Positions 23,529 to 33,200 of a stretch of DNA of 34,732 bases are shown piece by piece (within the stretch, counting starts at the first letter, position 1; every line of letters begins with the position of its first letter). Location of the stretch: contig JACRDA010000303.1 in NCBI GenBank assembly GCA_016212965.1, positions 1 to 34,732 on the forward strand, in the 5' to 3' direction. A model generated the notes under the pieces. The model did not search any database, was not told the origin of the DNA, and was given only the letters and a program-made list of their open reading frames with translations. The translations under genes and the position numbers were made by a program. The DNA is from Myxococcales bacterium (GTDB lineage: Bacteria; Myxococcota_A; Polyangia; Polyangiales; Polyangiaceae).

Positions 23529-23573
23529 GCCCCGCGGGTCGGGCGCCCGTGCCGCCGCGCCGGACCGCGCGGG

Positions 23574-24140
23574 CTACGGCCCGCTCACGCGCGCGCGCAC
23601 TCGTTCGATCGTGCCGTCGCTACGCTCGGCGGTGATCACCACCTCCTGGTTCGCGAGCGCCGGATCGGTGGACGTGACGGCGAGAGAGCCGTCCGGCGCC
23701 TGAGTCACCGACACGACCGAGCTCGGCGGCGTCAGGCGCACGTAGCGCGGATGCGCGGTGGGCGGCGGCTCCGCCGTCGGCGCCGCCGAACCTTCGCCGT
23801 CGGCCTGCGTCTCCGGGGCAGGCGGTTGCGCGCCGCCGACCCGCGCCTCGAGCGCGTCGAGGCGCCGGGCGAGCGACTCCGGGCCCGGCTGTCGCCACGA
23901 GCCGCTCGCCGCCGCGACGCGGCGTTCGAGCTCGGCGAGCCGATGCTCGAACGCCCCCTCGTCGCTCGTGTGCGCGCCGCTCTCGGAGCTGGCAGAGGAG
24001 GGGCCCGGCGCTCGCGCCTCGCGCCACGTGACGAAGCTCAGCAGGAGGGCGCCCGCTGCCAGCCCGAGCGCCAGGTACCCGAGCAGCGCGGCTCTGGGCG
24101 CCGCGCCGTCACGGAGGTCTCTCTCGTGGGTCTTGCGCAT
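23574..24140 (-). CDS. Single-pass membrane protein with coiled coil
   Basis: 188 aa from the ATG at 24140. Residues about 1-17 are charged and cytosolic. About 18-38 is one membrane helix (LLGYLALGLAAGALLLSFV). About 60-105 contains two heptad-like stretches (FEHRLAELERRVAAA and LARRLDALEARV), probably a short coiled coil. A Pro/Ala linker leads to a small C-terminal beta-rich part (VRLTPPSSVVSVTQAPDGSLAVTS, EVVITAERSDGTIERVRARV). It has no recognised family. It lies 80 bases downstream of the collagen-like gene on the same strand, so joint transcription is possible and both products would be oligomeric and extracytoplasmic. Confidence 0.82.
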   Translation of the reverse strand: MRKTHERDLRDGAAPRAALLGYLALGLAAGALLLSFVTWREARAPGPSSASSESGAHTSDEGAFEHRLAELERRVAAASGSWRQPGPESLARRLDALEARVGGAQPPAPETQADGEGSAAPTAEPPPTAHPRYVRLTPPSSVVSVTQAPDGSLAVTSTDPALANQEVVITAERSDGTIERVRARVSGP

Positions 24141-24220
24141 TCCCCAGGGCTCGGTCGCGGAGCCCCGCGCGGTCGAGCCGCGCGAGCGAGCGCCCACGCG
24201 GTCGCCCTGGCTCCCTCGGG

Positions 24221-25615
24221 TCAGTTGAGCGTGTACGACACTCGGAAACCGAAGAACCACACGTTGGTTTCGCGGATGCCGAACGTCAGCGTGTAGCGGC
24301 TGTTCGTCGGGTCGATCGCCATCGGCGCGGAGAGGACCGTCAGCGTGACGTTGCCGGGCGCCGGCGCGACGCCGCTCGTCGGCCAGACGGCCGGGAAGAA
24401 AATCGTCCCGAACGAGTTGTTGGCCTGGTAGAAGCCCGCGGCCTCGATGTAGCCCGTGGCGCTGGGGTCGTAGCCGAAGCCCAGGATCTCGTTGATGGTC
24501 GAGCCGGATGGCAGCACCAAGGGGCACACGTAGGTGTCCCGGATGCCCGCGCGCCCCGACACGAAGCAGGGGTGGTTGCCGGTGCCGTCGGTGCGGGTCG
24601 TGCCGCTCGAGCAGCTCGTGACGCCCTGGTCGCCCTGCGGGACGCCGGTCCCCTGGTTGACGCAGGTGAGGGCGCTGATCGTGATGTAGCGCTGCCCGCC
24701 GCCGCCGATCGGACCCGTCGGTCCGATGGCACCAGCCGGGCCCTGGATGCCCTGGATGCCCTGGATGCCCTGGGTGCCCTGGGGACCGGTGGGCCCGACT
24801 GCGCCGACGGCGCCCTGGGGACCGGTGGGCCCGACCGCGCCGGCAGCTCCCTGCGCGCCCGTCGGACCGACTGCGCCGACGGCGCCCTGGGGACCCGTGG
24901 GACCGACAGCGCCGACGGCCCCCTGCGGACCGGTCGGCCCGACTGCACCTGCGGTCCCCTGGGGACCGGTGGGCCCGATCGCGCCGGCAGCTCCCTGCGC
25001 GCCCGTAGCGCCGGTGGCGCCCTTGGCACCCGCGGGACCGGTAGCCCCGATCGCGCCATCGGCGCCGGCGGGGCCGGTGGGCCCGAGCGCCCCGTTGGCA
25101 CCGTCCGCGCCGGCCGGGCCCGTCGGGCCGATGAGGCCGCTCGAGCCGCCCACCCAGGCACCGGTGTCGTCGATGACGGTGGTGCCGTTGACGATGACCG
25201 AGTTCGGGTGGATGTCGCCGGTGACGTCGCCCGCGAGGATCGCGTAGGGAACGCTGTGCACGGCGGCGCGCGGCGTCATCTCGGGGTCGGTGCCGACCTT
25301 GATGCCGAGGTGGCGCTCCGAGCCGTCGAACACGGTCGTGTCGAGCGGATCGGTCGTGCCGAGCGTCACCGAGAAGTAGCCGTCGTCGAACGTGATGGTG
25401 TGGGTCTCGCTCCAGATCGGTGTCGCCGCTCCGGCGCTCGTGTAGAGCGAGAACGCCACGTCGAGCGGGCCCGTGATCGGCTGCCCGTTGGCGTCGTACA
25501 GGCGCCCCTGCTGCGTGATGCTCTGTGGCACCTGCGCGAGCGCCTGACTCCCGTAGGCGGAAGCAGCGATGGCCAACCCAGATCCCAGCAAGCGTCGCAG
25601 CGTGGTCTTCGTCAT
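24221..25615 (-). CDS. Secreted collagen-like (Gly-X-Y) protein
   Basis: 464 aa. GGGGAG lies 6 bases before the ATG at 25615. A Sec signal ([20 protein letters not shown]) has no lipid Cys. Residues about 30-155 form a beta-rich N-terminal domain ([48 protein letters not shown]) seen in other bacterial collagen-like proteins. About 159-302 is an uninterrupted run of 48 Gly-X-Y triplets, many as the 12-residue unit [12 protein letters not shown], with almost no charge. A C-terminal domain of about 160 residues carries four Cys ([24 protein letters not shown]) and probably drives trimer formation. It is likely a rigid surface or extracellular fibre; the partner is unknown. Confidence 0.93.
   Translation of the reverse strand: MTKTTLRRLLGSGLAIAASAYGSQALAQVPQSITQQGRLYDANGQPITGPLDVAFSLYTSAGAATPIWSETHTITFDDGYFSVTLGTTDPLDTTVFDGSERHLGIKVGTDPEMTPRAAVHSVPYAILAGDVTGDIHPNSVIVNGTTVIDDTGAWVGGSSGLIGPTGPAGADGANGALGPTGPAGADGAIGATGPAGAKGATGATGAQGAAGAIGPTGPQGTAGAVGPTGPQGAVGAVGPTGPQGAVGAVGPTGAQGAAGAVGPTGPQGAVGAVGPTGPQGTQGIQGIQGIQGPAGAIGPTGPIGGGGQRYITISALTCVNQGTGVPQGDQGVTSCSSGTTRTDGTGNHPCFVSGRAGIRDTYVCPLVLPSGSTINEILGFGYDPSATGYIEAAGFYQANNSFGTIFFPAVWPTSGVAPAPGNVTLTVLSAPMAIDPTNSRYTLTFGIRETNVWFFGFRVSYTLN
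24705..25140 (-). repeat. DNA repeats encoding collagen Gly-X-Y triplets
   Basis: Repeated words such as CTGGGGACCGGTGGGCCC recur every 36 bases (four triplets). A 9-base unit CCCTGGATG occurs in tandem three times near 24743-24770, encoding Gly-Ile-Gln. The array is in frame throughout, so copy-number change would lengthen or shorten the triple helix without breaking the frame. Confidence 0.85.
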
Positions 25616-25650
25616 CGGATACTCCCCGGCGGCGGCAGGAATCTCGTACG

Positions 25651-27318
25651 TTAGGTCCTGCTTCGCTCGTTGGCAATCTCGTTCCTTGCGGTCGCCGCGC
25701 CGAGTCCGCGCCCGTGCCGTCGCGCGTACTCTGCGAGCTTCTCGTCCGCCTCGGCGCCGAACAGGATGCGGCAGGCCTCCCGCAAGCCCGGGGCGGCCAT
25801 CACGTCCTCGTGGCGGATGACGAGCGCGATCTTCGAGCGGCGGCGCAGGAAGTCCTCGAGCTTGCTCACCATCTCGCGTCGCGCCGCGAGCTCGATCTCG
25901 CAGCGCAGGTACTCGGCTCCCTCGATGAGCAGCTCGGCGGCGTGCGGATCGGTGCGGATGCTCTCGAGCAGCGCCAGCGCATCGGCGCCGTAGCGGCGCC
26001 ACAGGCGCACCGAGAGCACCTCCGAGGAGTGCGGCGAGGTGAGGGCGTCGAGCTCCATGCGCGCCGCCTGGTCGAGGAACTCGTCCCGCAGCTCGGGCCC
26101 GGGCTCGCCGTACCAGCGGCGCCGGGGATGCGCGAGCACGACCCCGAGCCGGCGCGCGAGACGGCACAGCTCCTCGCCCACGTTGATGCAGTCGGTGAGC
26201 TTGCCGCCGAAGACCGACAGGTGCCGCTCGGCCTCGTTCACCTCGACGACGTGCTTGCGCGACAGCTTCATCCAGTCGACCGGGCCCCCGCGGTCGCCCT
26301 GGATCGCGAGCGGGCGCACCCCGCAGCGCTCCGCGATGACGTCCGCCTCGGTGAGCGGCCGCGGCAGGCGCAGGCGCTTGTTGATGTTCGCGAGCACGAA
26401 ACGCCGGTCCTCGGCGGTGACCTCGGTCTCGGGGTCCTCGACCTTCGTGTCGGTCGTGCCGATGCAGGTGCGCGGGCCCATCGGGATGACGAAGAAGAGC
26501 CGGCCGTCGTCCGCGAAGAAGGTGAGCACGCGCTGGCTCGGCGTGAGCCGGTCGACCAGCAGGTGGATGCCCTTCGAGAAGGCGTGGTGCGTGCGGGTCG
26601 TCTGGCCCGAGAGCGCGTTGTGGGCGTCCACGTAGGGGCCGGCCGCGTTCACGAGCACGCGCGCCCGCACAAGGAGCTCGCGCCCCGCGAGGCCGTCGCG
26701 CACCCGCACGTGCCAGAGATCGTCTTGCCGCCGGGCGCCGAGCGACTCGACGTAGTTGGCCGCGACGCAGCCGTGGTCGAGCGCGCGGCGCACGAAGCCC
26801 CACACGAAGCGCGCGTCGTTGTCGTGCAGGTAGGCGTCGGAGTACTCGAAGCCCCCGTCGCAGCGCGCCGGATCGACGATCGGCTCCTCGCGCGCGATCG
26901 TCGCGAGCGACAGCCGGCGCGGGGCGCGCGTGTAGAAGCCGCCGATGAGCCAGTAGAGCCAGACGCCGAGCACGAGCAGCCAGAGTGGGTGGCGGAAGCC
27001 GCGCTCGTGGGCGACGTAGAAGCGGATCTCCCGCACCGTCGAGGGGTAGCTCGCGATGAGGTGGTTGCGCGACTTGCAGAGCTTGCGGACGAGGCCGAGC
27101 TCGAAGCTCTCCATGTACTTGATGCCGCCCCACGCGAGGTTCGAGGAGCTCTGACTCGTGAGCCCCGCGAAGTCGCCGCGGTCCACGAGCGCGACGCGCG
27201 CTCCGCGCACCGCGAGGCAGGCGGCCGCGACGGCGCCGTTGATCCCGCCGCCGACGACGAGGACGTCGAAGGGCTCGCGCCCGAGCTTGTCGAGGTTCCT
27301 GGCTCGGAGGGTCGTCAT
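25651..27318 (-). CDS. glpD: FAD-dependent glycerol-3-phosphate dehydrogenase
   Basis: 555 aa from the ATG at 27318; a GTG at 27351 in frame would add 11 residues and has no better ribosome site. The enzyme oxidises glycerol-3-phosphate to dihydroxyacetone phosphate and passes electrons to quinone at the inner membrane. The FAD-binding motif is [19 protein letters not shown] (about 17-36), followed by [17 protein letters not shown], a family signature. Later signatures are [39 protein letters not shown] and [18 protein letters not shown]. The C-terminal helical domain is present. It includes a hydrophobic segment ([19 protein letters not shown], about 115-133), a possible membrane-association surface. 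No glpK or glpF is adjacent. Confidence 0.94.
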   Translation of the reverse strand: MTTLRARNLDKLGREPFDVLVVGGGINGAVAAACLAVRGARVALVDRGDFAGLTSQSSSNLAWGGIKYMESFELGLVRKLCKSRNHLIASYPSTVREIRFYVAHERGFRHPLWLLVLGVWLYWLIGGFYTRAPRRLSLATIAREEPIVDPARCDGGFEYSDAYLHDNDARFVWGFVRRALDHGCVAANYVESLGARRQDDLWHVRVRDGLAGRELLVRARVLVNAAGPYVDAHNALSGQTTRTHHAFSKGIHLLVDRLTPSQRVLTFFADDGRLFFVIPMGPRTCIGTTDTKVEDPETEVTAEDRRFVLANINKRLRLPRPLTEADVIAERCGVRPLAIQGDRGGPVDWMKLSRKHVVEVNEAERHLSVFGGKLTDCINVGEELCRLARRLGVVLAHPRRRWYGEPGPELRDEFLDQAARMELDALTSPHSSEVLSVRLWRRYGADALALLESIRTDPHAAELLIEGAEYLRCEIELAARREMVSKLEDFLRRRSKIALVIRHEDVMAAPGLREACRILFGAEADEKLAEYARRHGRGLGAATARNEIANERSRT

Positions 27319-27424
27319 GCCGCACGGGTGGGCCGCCCCCGGGGTCGCCACCGCGTTCTAGGGCCTCGGGCGCTCGCGGGCAATCTCGTGGGCCCGGCGC
27401 GGTCCGGCGCCTCTCGCCGAAGGG

Positions 27425-28108
27425 TCAGGGCTCGGGCGGCGTCTTCGGCGCGCGGCTGCGCCCCCACTGCAACCCCTGCACGAGCACGACGAGCGCGACC
27501 GAGACGACGGTGAAGAGCGGGACGCGCTCGGCCACGAAGCCGAGCACGCTCCGCACCTCGTCGTCGAAGTATGCCGCGACGAGCCGCACGACGACGAGCT
27601 GGGCGGCGTTGCCGAGCAGGTTCAGGGGCAGGTAGAGCCGCGGGCGCATGCCGCTCGCGCCGGCGAGCGCGCTCACGGTGCCGATGGGCGCGACGAGGAC
27701 GACCAAGGGGCCGAAGCGGACGAACAGCCGCTCCACGCGGCGCAGCACGCGGCCACTGCGGCCCGAGCGCTCCTCGACCCAGTGGATCGCGCGCGGACCG
27801 TGGTCGCGGCCGAGCTGGTAGTAGAGCGGGTTCGGCAGGAACATCCGCGCGAGACCGAGCGCGAAGTACGTCACGGCGTCGAGCTCGAGCGCCACGAGCA
27901 AGAGGTGCCGCCACGCCGGGCACAAGAGCAGCAGGGCGAGCGGGGCGTGCACGGCGAGCGCCGGGGCGAACGCCGTCCCGATCCACACCGCGGCCGTGAC
28001 GAGCACGATGGGGACCGCGAGCCACCACAGGCGCCGTCGGACGCCCGCCCGCTCTGCGTCGGGCCGCGCGTCCGGCTCGTGCGGCGCCTCGGGCGCGGGC
28101 TCCTCCAC
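27425..28108 (-). CDS. DedA/VTT-like membrane protein
   Basis: 227 aa from a GTG at 28108. A charged N-terminal tail of about 27 residues is followed by several membrane segments (LWWLAVPIVLVTAAVWIG, APLALLLLCPAW, LFVRFGPLVVLVAPIGTVS, LYLPLNLLGNAAQLVVVRL, VPLFTVVSVALVVLVQGL). The stretch LVVLVAPIGTVSALAGASGM with the preceding amphipathic region (VEERSGRSGRVLRRVERLFVRFG) resembles the re-entrant, Gly/Pro-containing core of the DedA/VTT (SNARE-associated) family. That family includes lipid scramblases and undecaprenyl-phosphate flippases. The match is partial and transport activity is inference. The gene lies 106 bases upstream of glpD on the same strand. Confidence 0.82.
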   Translation of the reverse strand: MEEPAPEAPHEPDARPDAERAGVRRRLWWLAVPIVLVTAAVWIGTAFAPALAVHAPLALLLLCPAWRHLLLVALELDAVTYFALGLARMFLPNPLYYQLGRDHGPRAIHWVEERSGRSGRVLRRVERLFVRFGPLVVLVAPIGTVSALAGASGMRPRLYLPLNLLGNAAQLVVVRLVAAYFDDEVRSVLGFVAERVPLFTVVSVALVVLVQGLQWGRSRAPKTPPEP

Positions 28109-28216
28109 GCGCGAAGCGTACTACGAACGATGCGCTCGCGCGGGCTCGCGCGGGCGGCCCCTTGTCAAGCGGCCCCCCACCGGCGGATCCTGGCAGCGCT
28201 CCTCCGGAGGCCACCC

Positions 28217-28936
28217 GTGCGCCGCGCCGACCCGTCCCGCTCGTGTCTCGTCCCCGCGCTCCTCGTCGCGGTAGCCGCACTGCTCGGCGGCGCGGGCTGC
28301 CCGTCCGAGAGTTCCGACCCGACCGTCACGGGCGGCACGGGCGGCGCGGCCGGGGCGGCCGGGCATGCGGGGGCGGGCGGGAGCGGCGGCGCGTGCGAGC
28401 CCATCGGCATCTGCCCGACCCCGTGCGTGCTCGCGGGCGGCTACTGCGACGGCTGCGGCGCGTGCGTGCTCGACTGCGCGCTGCCGGGGGCGTGCCTCGG
28501 CGCCGTGTGCCCCGACCTCATGCGCTGCCGCGTCCTGTGCTCGGACGGGGCCTGCGACAGCGTGAGCTGCGGCACGGCCAAGCGCTGCGAGGTCGTCTGC
28601 GCGGGGACGAGCTGCGCGAGCGTGAGCTGCGCCGCGACCGAGCGCTGCCAGGTGGCGTGCGAGGGGCCGGGCTCGTGCGCCGTGGTCGAGCTCGGGGCGC
28701 CCGACAACGCGCTCGTCTGCAGCGGGTCGGGGAGCTGTGCGTCGGTGGCATGCTCCGGGGGCGCCTGCGCGCTCGGCTGTCCCGGCGATGGCTCGTGCGG
28801 CTCGATCGAGTGCGCGCTCGGCTGTCCCTGCGACACGGACTGCAGCGGGCCGGCGAGCTGTGCGAGCCCACCCGCGTGCCCGCCCGGGTGCACGAGCGGC
28901 CTCGACTGCAGTGGCGCCGGCTGCAGCTGCCCCTGA
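28217..28936 (+). CDS. Cysteine-ladder lipoprotein
   Basis: 239 aa. GGAGG lies 6 bases before the GTG at 28217. The signal LVPALLVAVAALLGGAGC gives lipid Cys about 28, then a Gly/Ala stalk. The remaining 180 residues hold about 36 Cys in a repeated pattern of roughly 20 residues, Cys-x3-Cys-x4/5-Cys-x3-Cys: RCRVLCSDGACDSVSC, RCEVVCAGTSCASVSC, RCQVACEGPGSCAVVE, ALVCSGSGSCASVAC, and CALGCPGDGSCGSIEC. Regular short strands with stacked Cys suggest a small right-handed beta-helix or solenoid braced by disulfides. Family not recognised. It needs an oxidising compartment, so the folded part should be periplasmic or extracellular. Confidence 0.88.
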   Translation: MRRADPSRSCLVPALLVAVAALLGGAGCPSESSDPTVTGGTGGAAGAAGHAGAGGSGGACEPIGICPTPCVLAGGYCDGCGACVLDCALPGACLGAVCPDLMRCRVLCSDGACDSVSCGTAKRCEVVCAGTSCASVSCAATERCQVACEGPGSCAVVELGAPDNALVCSGSGSCASVACSGGACALGCPGDGSCGSIECALGCPCDTDCSGPASCASPPACPPGCTSGLDCSGAGCSCP

Positions 28937-28955
28937 GGCTCGGGCCGCCCCCGCC

Positions 28956-30125
28956 TCACGCGTCTTGCCAGCGCTCGTCGATCTCGATCCCGCGGGCTCG
29001 CACCGCGGCGACGAAGGCCGCGAGCGGCACCGCGAGCTCCCCCGGCAACACGCCGCGCTTCTCGACCACGCCGGTCGCGAGCATGTGGGCGATGGCCGCC
29101 GCCGGATAGGCCGTCGTGCGCGCCATCGCCGAGTGCCCGGTCTCGTCCGAGTGCCGGTCCACGATCTCGAAGACGAGTCGGCCGCGCCGTCCGTCGCGCC
29201 GGCCCGTGACGGTCACGCGCACGAGCGCGACGTCGGTGTCGTCGTCCGAGAGGTGGCGCAGGATGAGCTTCTCGGTCAACGCTCGCGGCGAGATGCCGTC
29301 GACCGGCGTGTCGGACAGCAGACCGAGGGCGTGCATCGCGGCGAACGCGGCGCAGTGTCCCGGGTAGCGGATCGTCTTGTAGTCGAGGTCCCGCACCTTG
29401 CCGGCGAGCGTACGCGGCAGGGTCGAGGCACCGCCCGAGGTGTTGAAGGCCTCGAGCGTGCCGAAGGGCGCGGGAAACTCGAGCGTCTCGACGTCCGTCA
29501 GCGACGGCAGGCGCACGATCTGGCCGTCGCGAAGCGCCTCGGAGGGCTCGAGGTACTCGTTGACGAGGCCGCGCGCGCTGAACACGAGCTTGTAGTTGAG
29601 CGGCGGCTTCGGGTGTGCGGGCAGGCCCCCCACGCGCATCGCCACGGTCTCGGCCGACCCGAGGCGCTCGACGCCCCAGGCGGCGAGCAGCCCGGCCAGA
29701 CCGGGGGCGAGCCCGCAGTCGGGCACGACGGTCACGCCGCGCGCTGCCGCGGCCTCGTGGAGCGCGAGCTGCTTTTCGACCACGAACACGTTGCCGCCGA
29801 GGTCGCACATGTGGCAACCGGCCTCGATGGCGGCACGCGTCACGGCCTCGTGGAAGCGGTAGTCCGCCGCCGAGAGCACGACGTCGAAGCCCCGGAGCAG
29901 CCCCGGGAGCGAGGCGGTATCGGCGAGATCCTGCACGCGCGCCTCGATCCGCGCGTGGCCTCTCGGGTCGGTGCGCGCGAGCAGCGCCCCGAGCTCGCGC
30001 TCCGCAACGCGCAAAGCCTCGGCGTCGCGATCGACGATGCACACGCGCTCGGCGCGCGGTTGCCGCGCCAGATCCCACGCCGCAGCCCGTCCCATCCGAC
30101 CGGTGCCCAACACGATGGCTCGCAT
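28956..30125 (-). CDS. Saccharopine dehydrogenase-like protein, probable L-lysine 6-dehydrogenase type
   Basis: 389 aa from the ATG at 30125 with GGAG about 8 bases upstream. The NAD(P)-binding motif is MRAIVLGTGRMGRAAAWDLA, and VCIVDRDAEA marks the second strand. The next landmarks, GFDVVLSAADYRFHEAVTRAA, MCDLGGN, VVPDCGLAPG, VGGLP, PLNYKLVFS, NTSGGASTLP and DYKTIRYPGH, follow the pattern of bacterial lysine 6-dehydrogenases more closely than that of biosynthetic saccharopine reductases. The expected reaction is oxidation of L-lysine at the epsilon carbon to give the semialdehyde, which cyclises to piperideine-6-carboxylate. It is divergent from putA with a perfect dyad between the two genes. 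Other amino-acid or polyamine substrates are possible. Confidence 0.88.
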   Translation of the reverse strand: MRAIVLGTGRMGRAAAWDLARQPRAERVCIVDRDAEALRVAERELGALLARTDPRGHARIEARVQDLADTASLPGLLRGFDVVLSAADYRFHEAVTRAAIEAGCHMCDLGGNVFVVEKQLALHEAAAARGVTVVPDCGLAPGLAGLLAAWGVERLGSAETVAMRVGGLPAHPKPPLNYKLVFSARGLVNEYLEPSEALRDGQIVRLPSLTDVETLEFPAPFGTLEAFNTSGGASTLPRTLAGKVRDLDYKTIRYPGHCAAFAAMHALGLLSDTPVDGISPRALTEKLILRHLSDDDTDVALVRVTVTGRRDGRRGRLVFEIVDRHSDETGHSAMARTTAYPAAAIAHMLATGVVEKRGVLPGELAVPLAAFVAAVRARGIEIDERWQDA

Positions 30126-30181
30126 GGTCGGGCTCCGTAGCGCTCCGCCGAGCGGCGTTCCAGCGCGACCGGTCGAGCCGT

Positions 30182-30200
30182 CGTGACGCACCGCGTCACG
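30182..30200. promoter_or_regulatory. Perfect 8+8 dyad in the divergent putA promoter region
   Basis: CGTGACGC-ACC-GCGTCACG is a perfect inverted repeat with a 3-base spacer. It lies 57 bases upstream of the lysine-dehydrogenase-type start (30125) and 33 bases upstream of the putA ATG (30234). The shape fits an operator for a dimeric regulator of the GntR, Lrp or similar kind. The regulator is not encoded in this window, and this PutA lacks the DNA-binding domain found in autoregulating PutA proteins. Confidence 0.55.
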
Positions 30201-30233
30201 GCGTCCTCCAAGGCCCTTTCGGCGCCGCTTCCG

Positions 30234-33200
30234 ATGCGCAAACGTCGCGCCGTGGCCTCCACCGATCCCCTCGCTGCCCTCCTCGCCGACCTCCCGATCG
30301 ATCCGAGCTCGCCCCTGCCGGCGACCGTGCAGAAGGCGCTCGCCCTCGCGCGCAAGCTGCAGGAGCGCGGCGGCGAGCTCCAGACTGCGGCCGAGCGCAA
30401 GCAGCAGAGCGAGTTCGAGCGCATGATGCAGAGCCCCGCCGACAAGGTGACGCTCATGCAGCTCACCGATCAGGCATTTCGCTCGAAGACGCCGGCGCGC
30501 GCCGCCGAGCAGCTCACGCACATCCTCGACGTGCAGGGCGTGCCGCGCTTCTTCAGCACCCTCGAGCGCGCCATGCTGCGCGGCTTTCAGTCCTTCGGCA
30601 GCTACCTGCCCGGCGTGTCGATCCCGATGGTCAAGAGCCGCATGCGCGCCGAGACCGCCAACGTGATCCTGCCGGCCGAGGACGAGGTCCTCGTGGGGCA
30701 CCTCGACGAGCGCAAGCAGAACGGCGTGCGCATGAACGTGAACTACCTCGGCGAGGCCCTGCTCGGCGAGAGGGACGCGCAGCGCCGGCTCGAGAAGTAC
30801 CTCGCCGCCCTCCAGCGGCCGGAGATCGAGGTCATCTCGGTGAAGATCTCGACCATCTACTCGCAGATCTCGCCCATCGCGCGCCGGCAGGCGGTGCGCG
30901 TGCTCGCCGAGCGGCTCGAGCTGCTCTACCGCGCGGCGGCGCGGGCGCGCTTCGAGCGGGCCGACGGCTCGAAGGTGCCGAAGTTCGTCTATCTCGACAT
31001 GGAGGAGTACCGCGACCTCGGCGTGACGCTCGAGGCGTTCACGAGCGCGCTCGACCGGCCGGGGCTCGAGGACGCGGGGGCGGGCATCGCGCTCCAGGCG
31101 TACATCCCCGACAGCTACCTCGCGCAGCAGGAGCTCTACGCCTGGGCGCGCGGGCGCGTGAAGCAGGGCGGCGCGCCCGCCACGATGCGCCTCGTCAAGG
31201 GCGCCAACATGGAGACCGAGCGCGTCGAGGCCTCGGTGCGCGGCTGGCCGCAGGCGCCCTACAAGTCGAAGCACGAGACCGACGCGAACTACAAGCGCAT
31301 GCTCCACCTGGCGCTCGAGCCCGAGAACATCGCGGCCGTGCACCTCGGGGTCGCGTCCCACAACCTCTTCGAGGTGGCCTACGCGCTCGTGCTCGCCGCC
31401 GAGCGCGGGGCGATGGACAAGGTGCAGTTCGAGATGCTCGAGGGCATGGCGAACCACCAGCGGCGCGCCTTGCACGAGCTCGCCTCGAACGTGCTGCTGT
31501 ACGCGCCCGCCACGCGCCGCGAGGACTTCGTCAACGCCATCGGCTACCTCGTGCGGCGGCTCGACGAGAACACCGGCGAGGACAACTTCCTGCGCCACGC
31601 CTTCAAGGTGTCGGTCGGCAGCGAGGCGTGGGCGCGCCTCGAGACGGGCTTCGTCGCGAGCTGCGAGGCGCAGGCGACGCTCTCGTCGGCGCCGCGTCGC
31701 ACCCAGGACCGGAACGCGCCGCCGCCGCCGGTACGCAAGGAGCTGCTGGCGACGGCGGACTTCGAGAACGAGCCCGACACCGACTTCTCGTTCGAGCAGA
31801 ACCTGCGCTGGGCCGAGGAGCTCGTCGCGAGCTTTCGCCATCGCTCGGGCGAGCACGCGACCGAGATCGCGCTCGTCGTCGGCGGCGAAGCGATCCTCGA
31901 GGACCGCCAGGTGGGCGTGTGCCTCGACCCGTCGCGGCCCGGCGTGGTCGTCGGGCGCTACCGCCAGGCGACGCTCGAGGACGTGGACCGCGCGCTCGCC
32001 TGCGCGAAGAGCGACCCCGCGGGCTGGCGCAAGCTCTCCGAGCGGGCGCGCGGCGACATCCTGGCGCGCGTGGCCCACGAGCTCCGCAAGGGGCGTGGCG
32101 ACCTCATGGGCGCGGCGCTCGCCGACGGCGGCAAGCTCCTCACCGAGAGCGACCCCGAGGTGTCCGAGGCCGTCGACTTCGTCGAGTACTACGCCGCCAC
32201 GGCGCGCGACTTCCGCGCGCTCCCGACGGTCGAGGCAAAGCCCAAGGGCGTCGTCGTGGTGGTGCCGCCGTGGAACTTCCCGCTCGCCATCCCGTGCGGC
32301 GGCGTCGCGGCCGGGCTCGCGGCGGGCAACACCGTCATCCTGAAGCCGGCGAGCGACGCCGTGCTCTGCGCCTGGGAGCTGTGCCAGTGCTTCTGGCGCG
32401 CGGGCGTGCCGCGCGAGGCGCTGCAGTTCGTCCCGTGCTCGGGCCGCGGCGGCGGAGCGCGGCTCGTGGCCTCGCACGACGTCGACGCGGTCATCCTGAC
32501 CGGCGGCACGGACACGGCTCTGCGCATGCTCGCGGCGCGACCGGACATGAACCTCCTGGCCGAGACCGGCGGCAAGAACGCCACCATCGTCACGGCGATG
32601 AGCGACCGCGACCAGGCGATCAAGCACGTGCTCCACTCGGCCTTCAGCCACAGCGGCCAGAAGTGCTCGGCGACCTCGCTGCTCGTGCTCGAGGGCGAGG
32701 TGTACGACGACCCGCAGTTCCGCGCCGTCCTGTGCGATGCCATCGAGAGCATGAAGGTCGGCTCGGCGTGGGAGCTCGACACGCGCATGGGGCCCGTCAT
32801 CCGGCCGCCGAGCGACGACCTCGAGCGCGGTCTGAAGGAGCTCGAGCCGGGCGAGTCGTGGGCGGTCATGCCGCACGCGCGCGGCGACAACCCGTGCCTC
32901 TGGTCGCCGGCGCTCAAGTGGGGCGTCAAGCCGGGCAGCTACACCCACATGACCGAGTTCTTCGGCCCGGTCTTGGCGGTGCTGCGCGCCGACAACCTCG
33001 CCCACGCCATCGAGCTCGTGAACCAGACGGGCTACGGGCTGACGAGCGGGCTCGAGAGCCTCGACGAGCGGGAGCAGGCCGTGTGGCGCGACGCCATCCG
33101 CGCCGGCAACCTCTACGTGAACCGCGTGACCACCGGCGCCGTCGTGCAGCGGCAGCCCTTCGGCGGCATGGGCAAGAGCGCCTTCGGACCGGGCATCAAG

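Noticed and set aside
25525..27513. Long plus-strand open frame antisense to glpD
   Set aside because: It has no domain and an unnatural composition; the minus strand has the complete FAD-binding and family motifs of GlpD.
30183..30233. GTG at 30183 as the putA start
   Set aside because: It has no ribosome site, lies inside the perfect dyad, and would add 17 residues not needed by the proline dehydrogenase domain.
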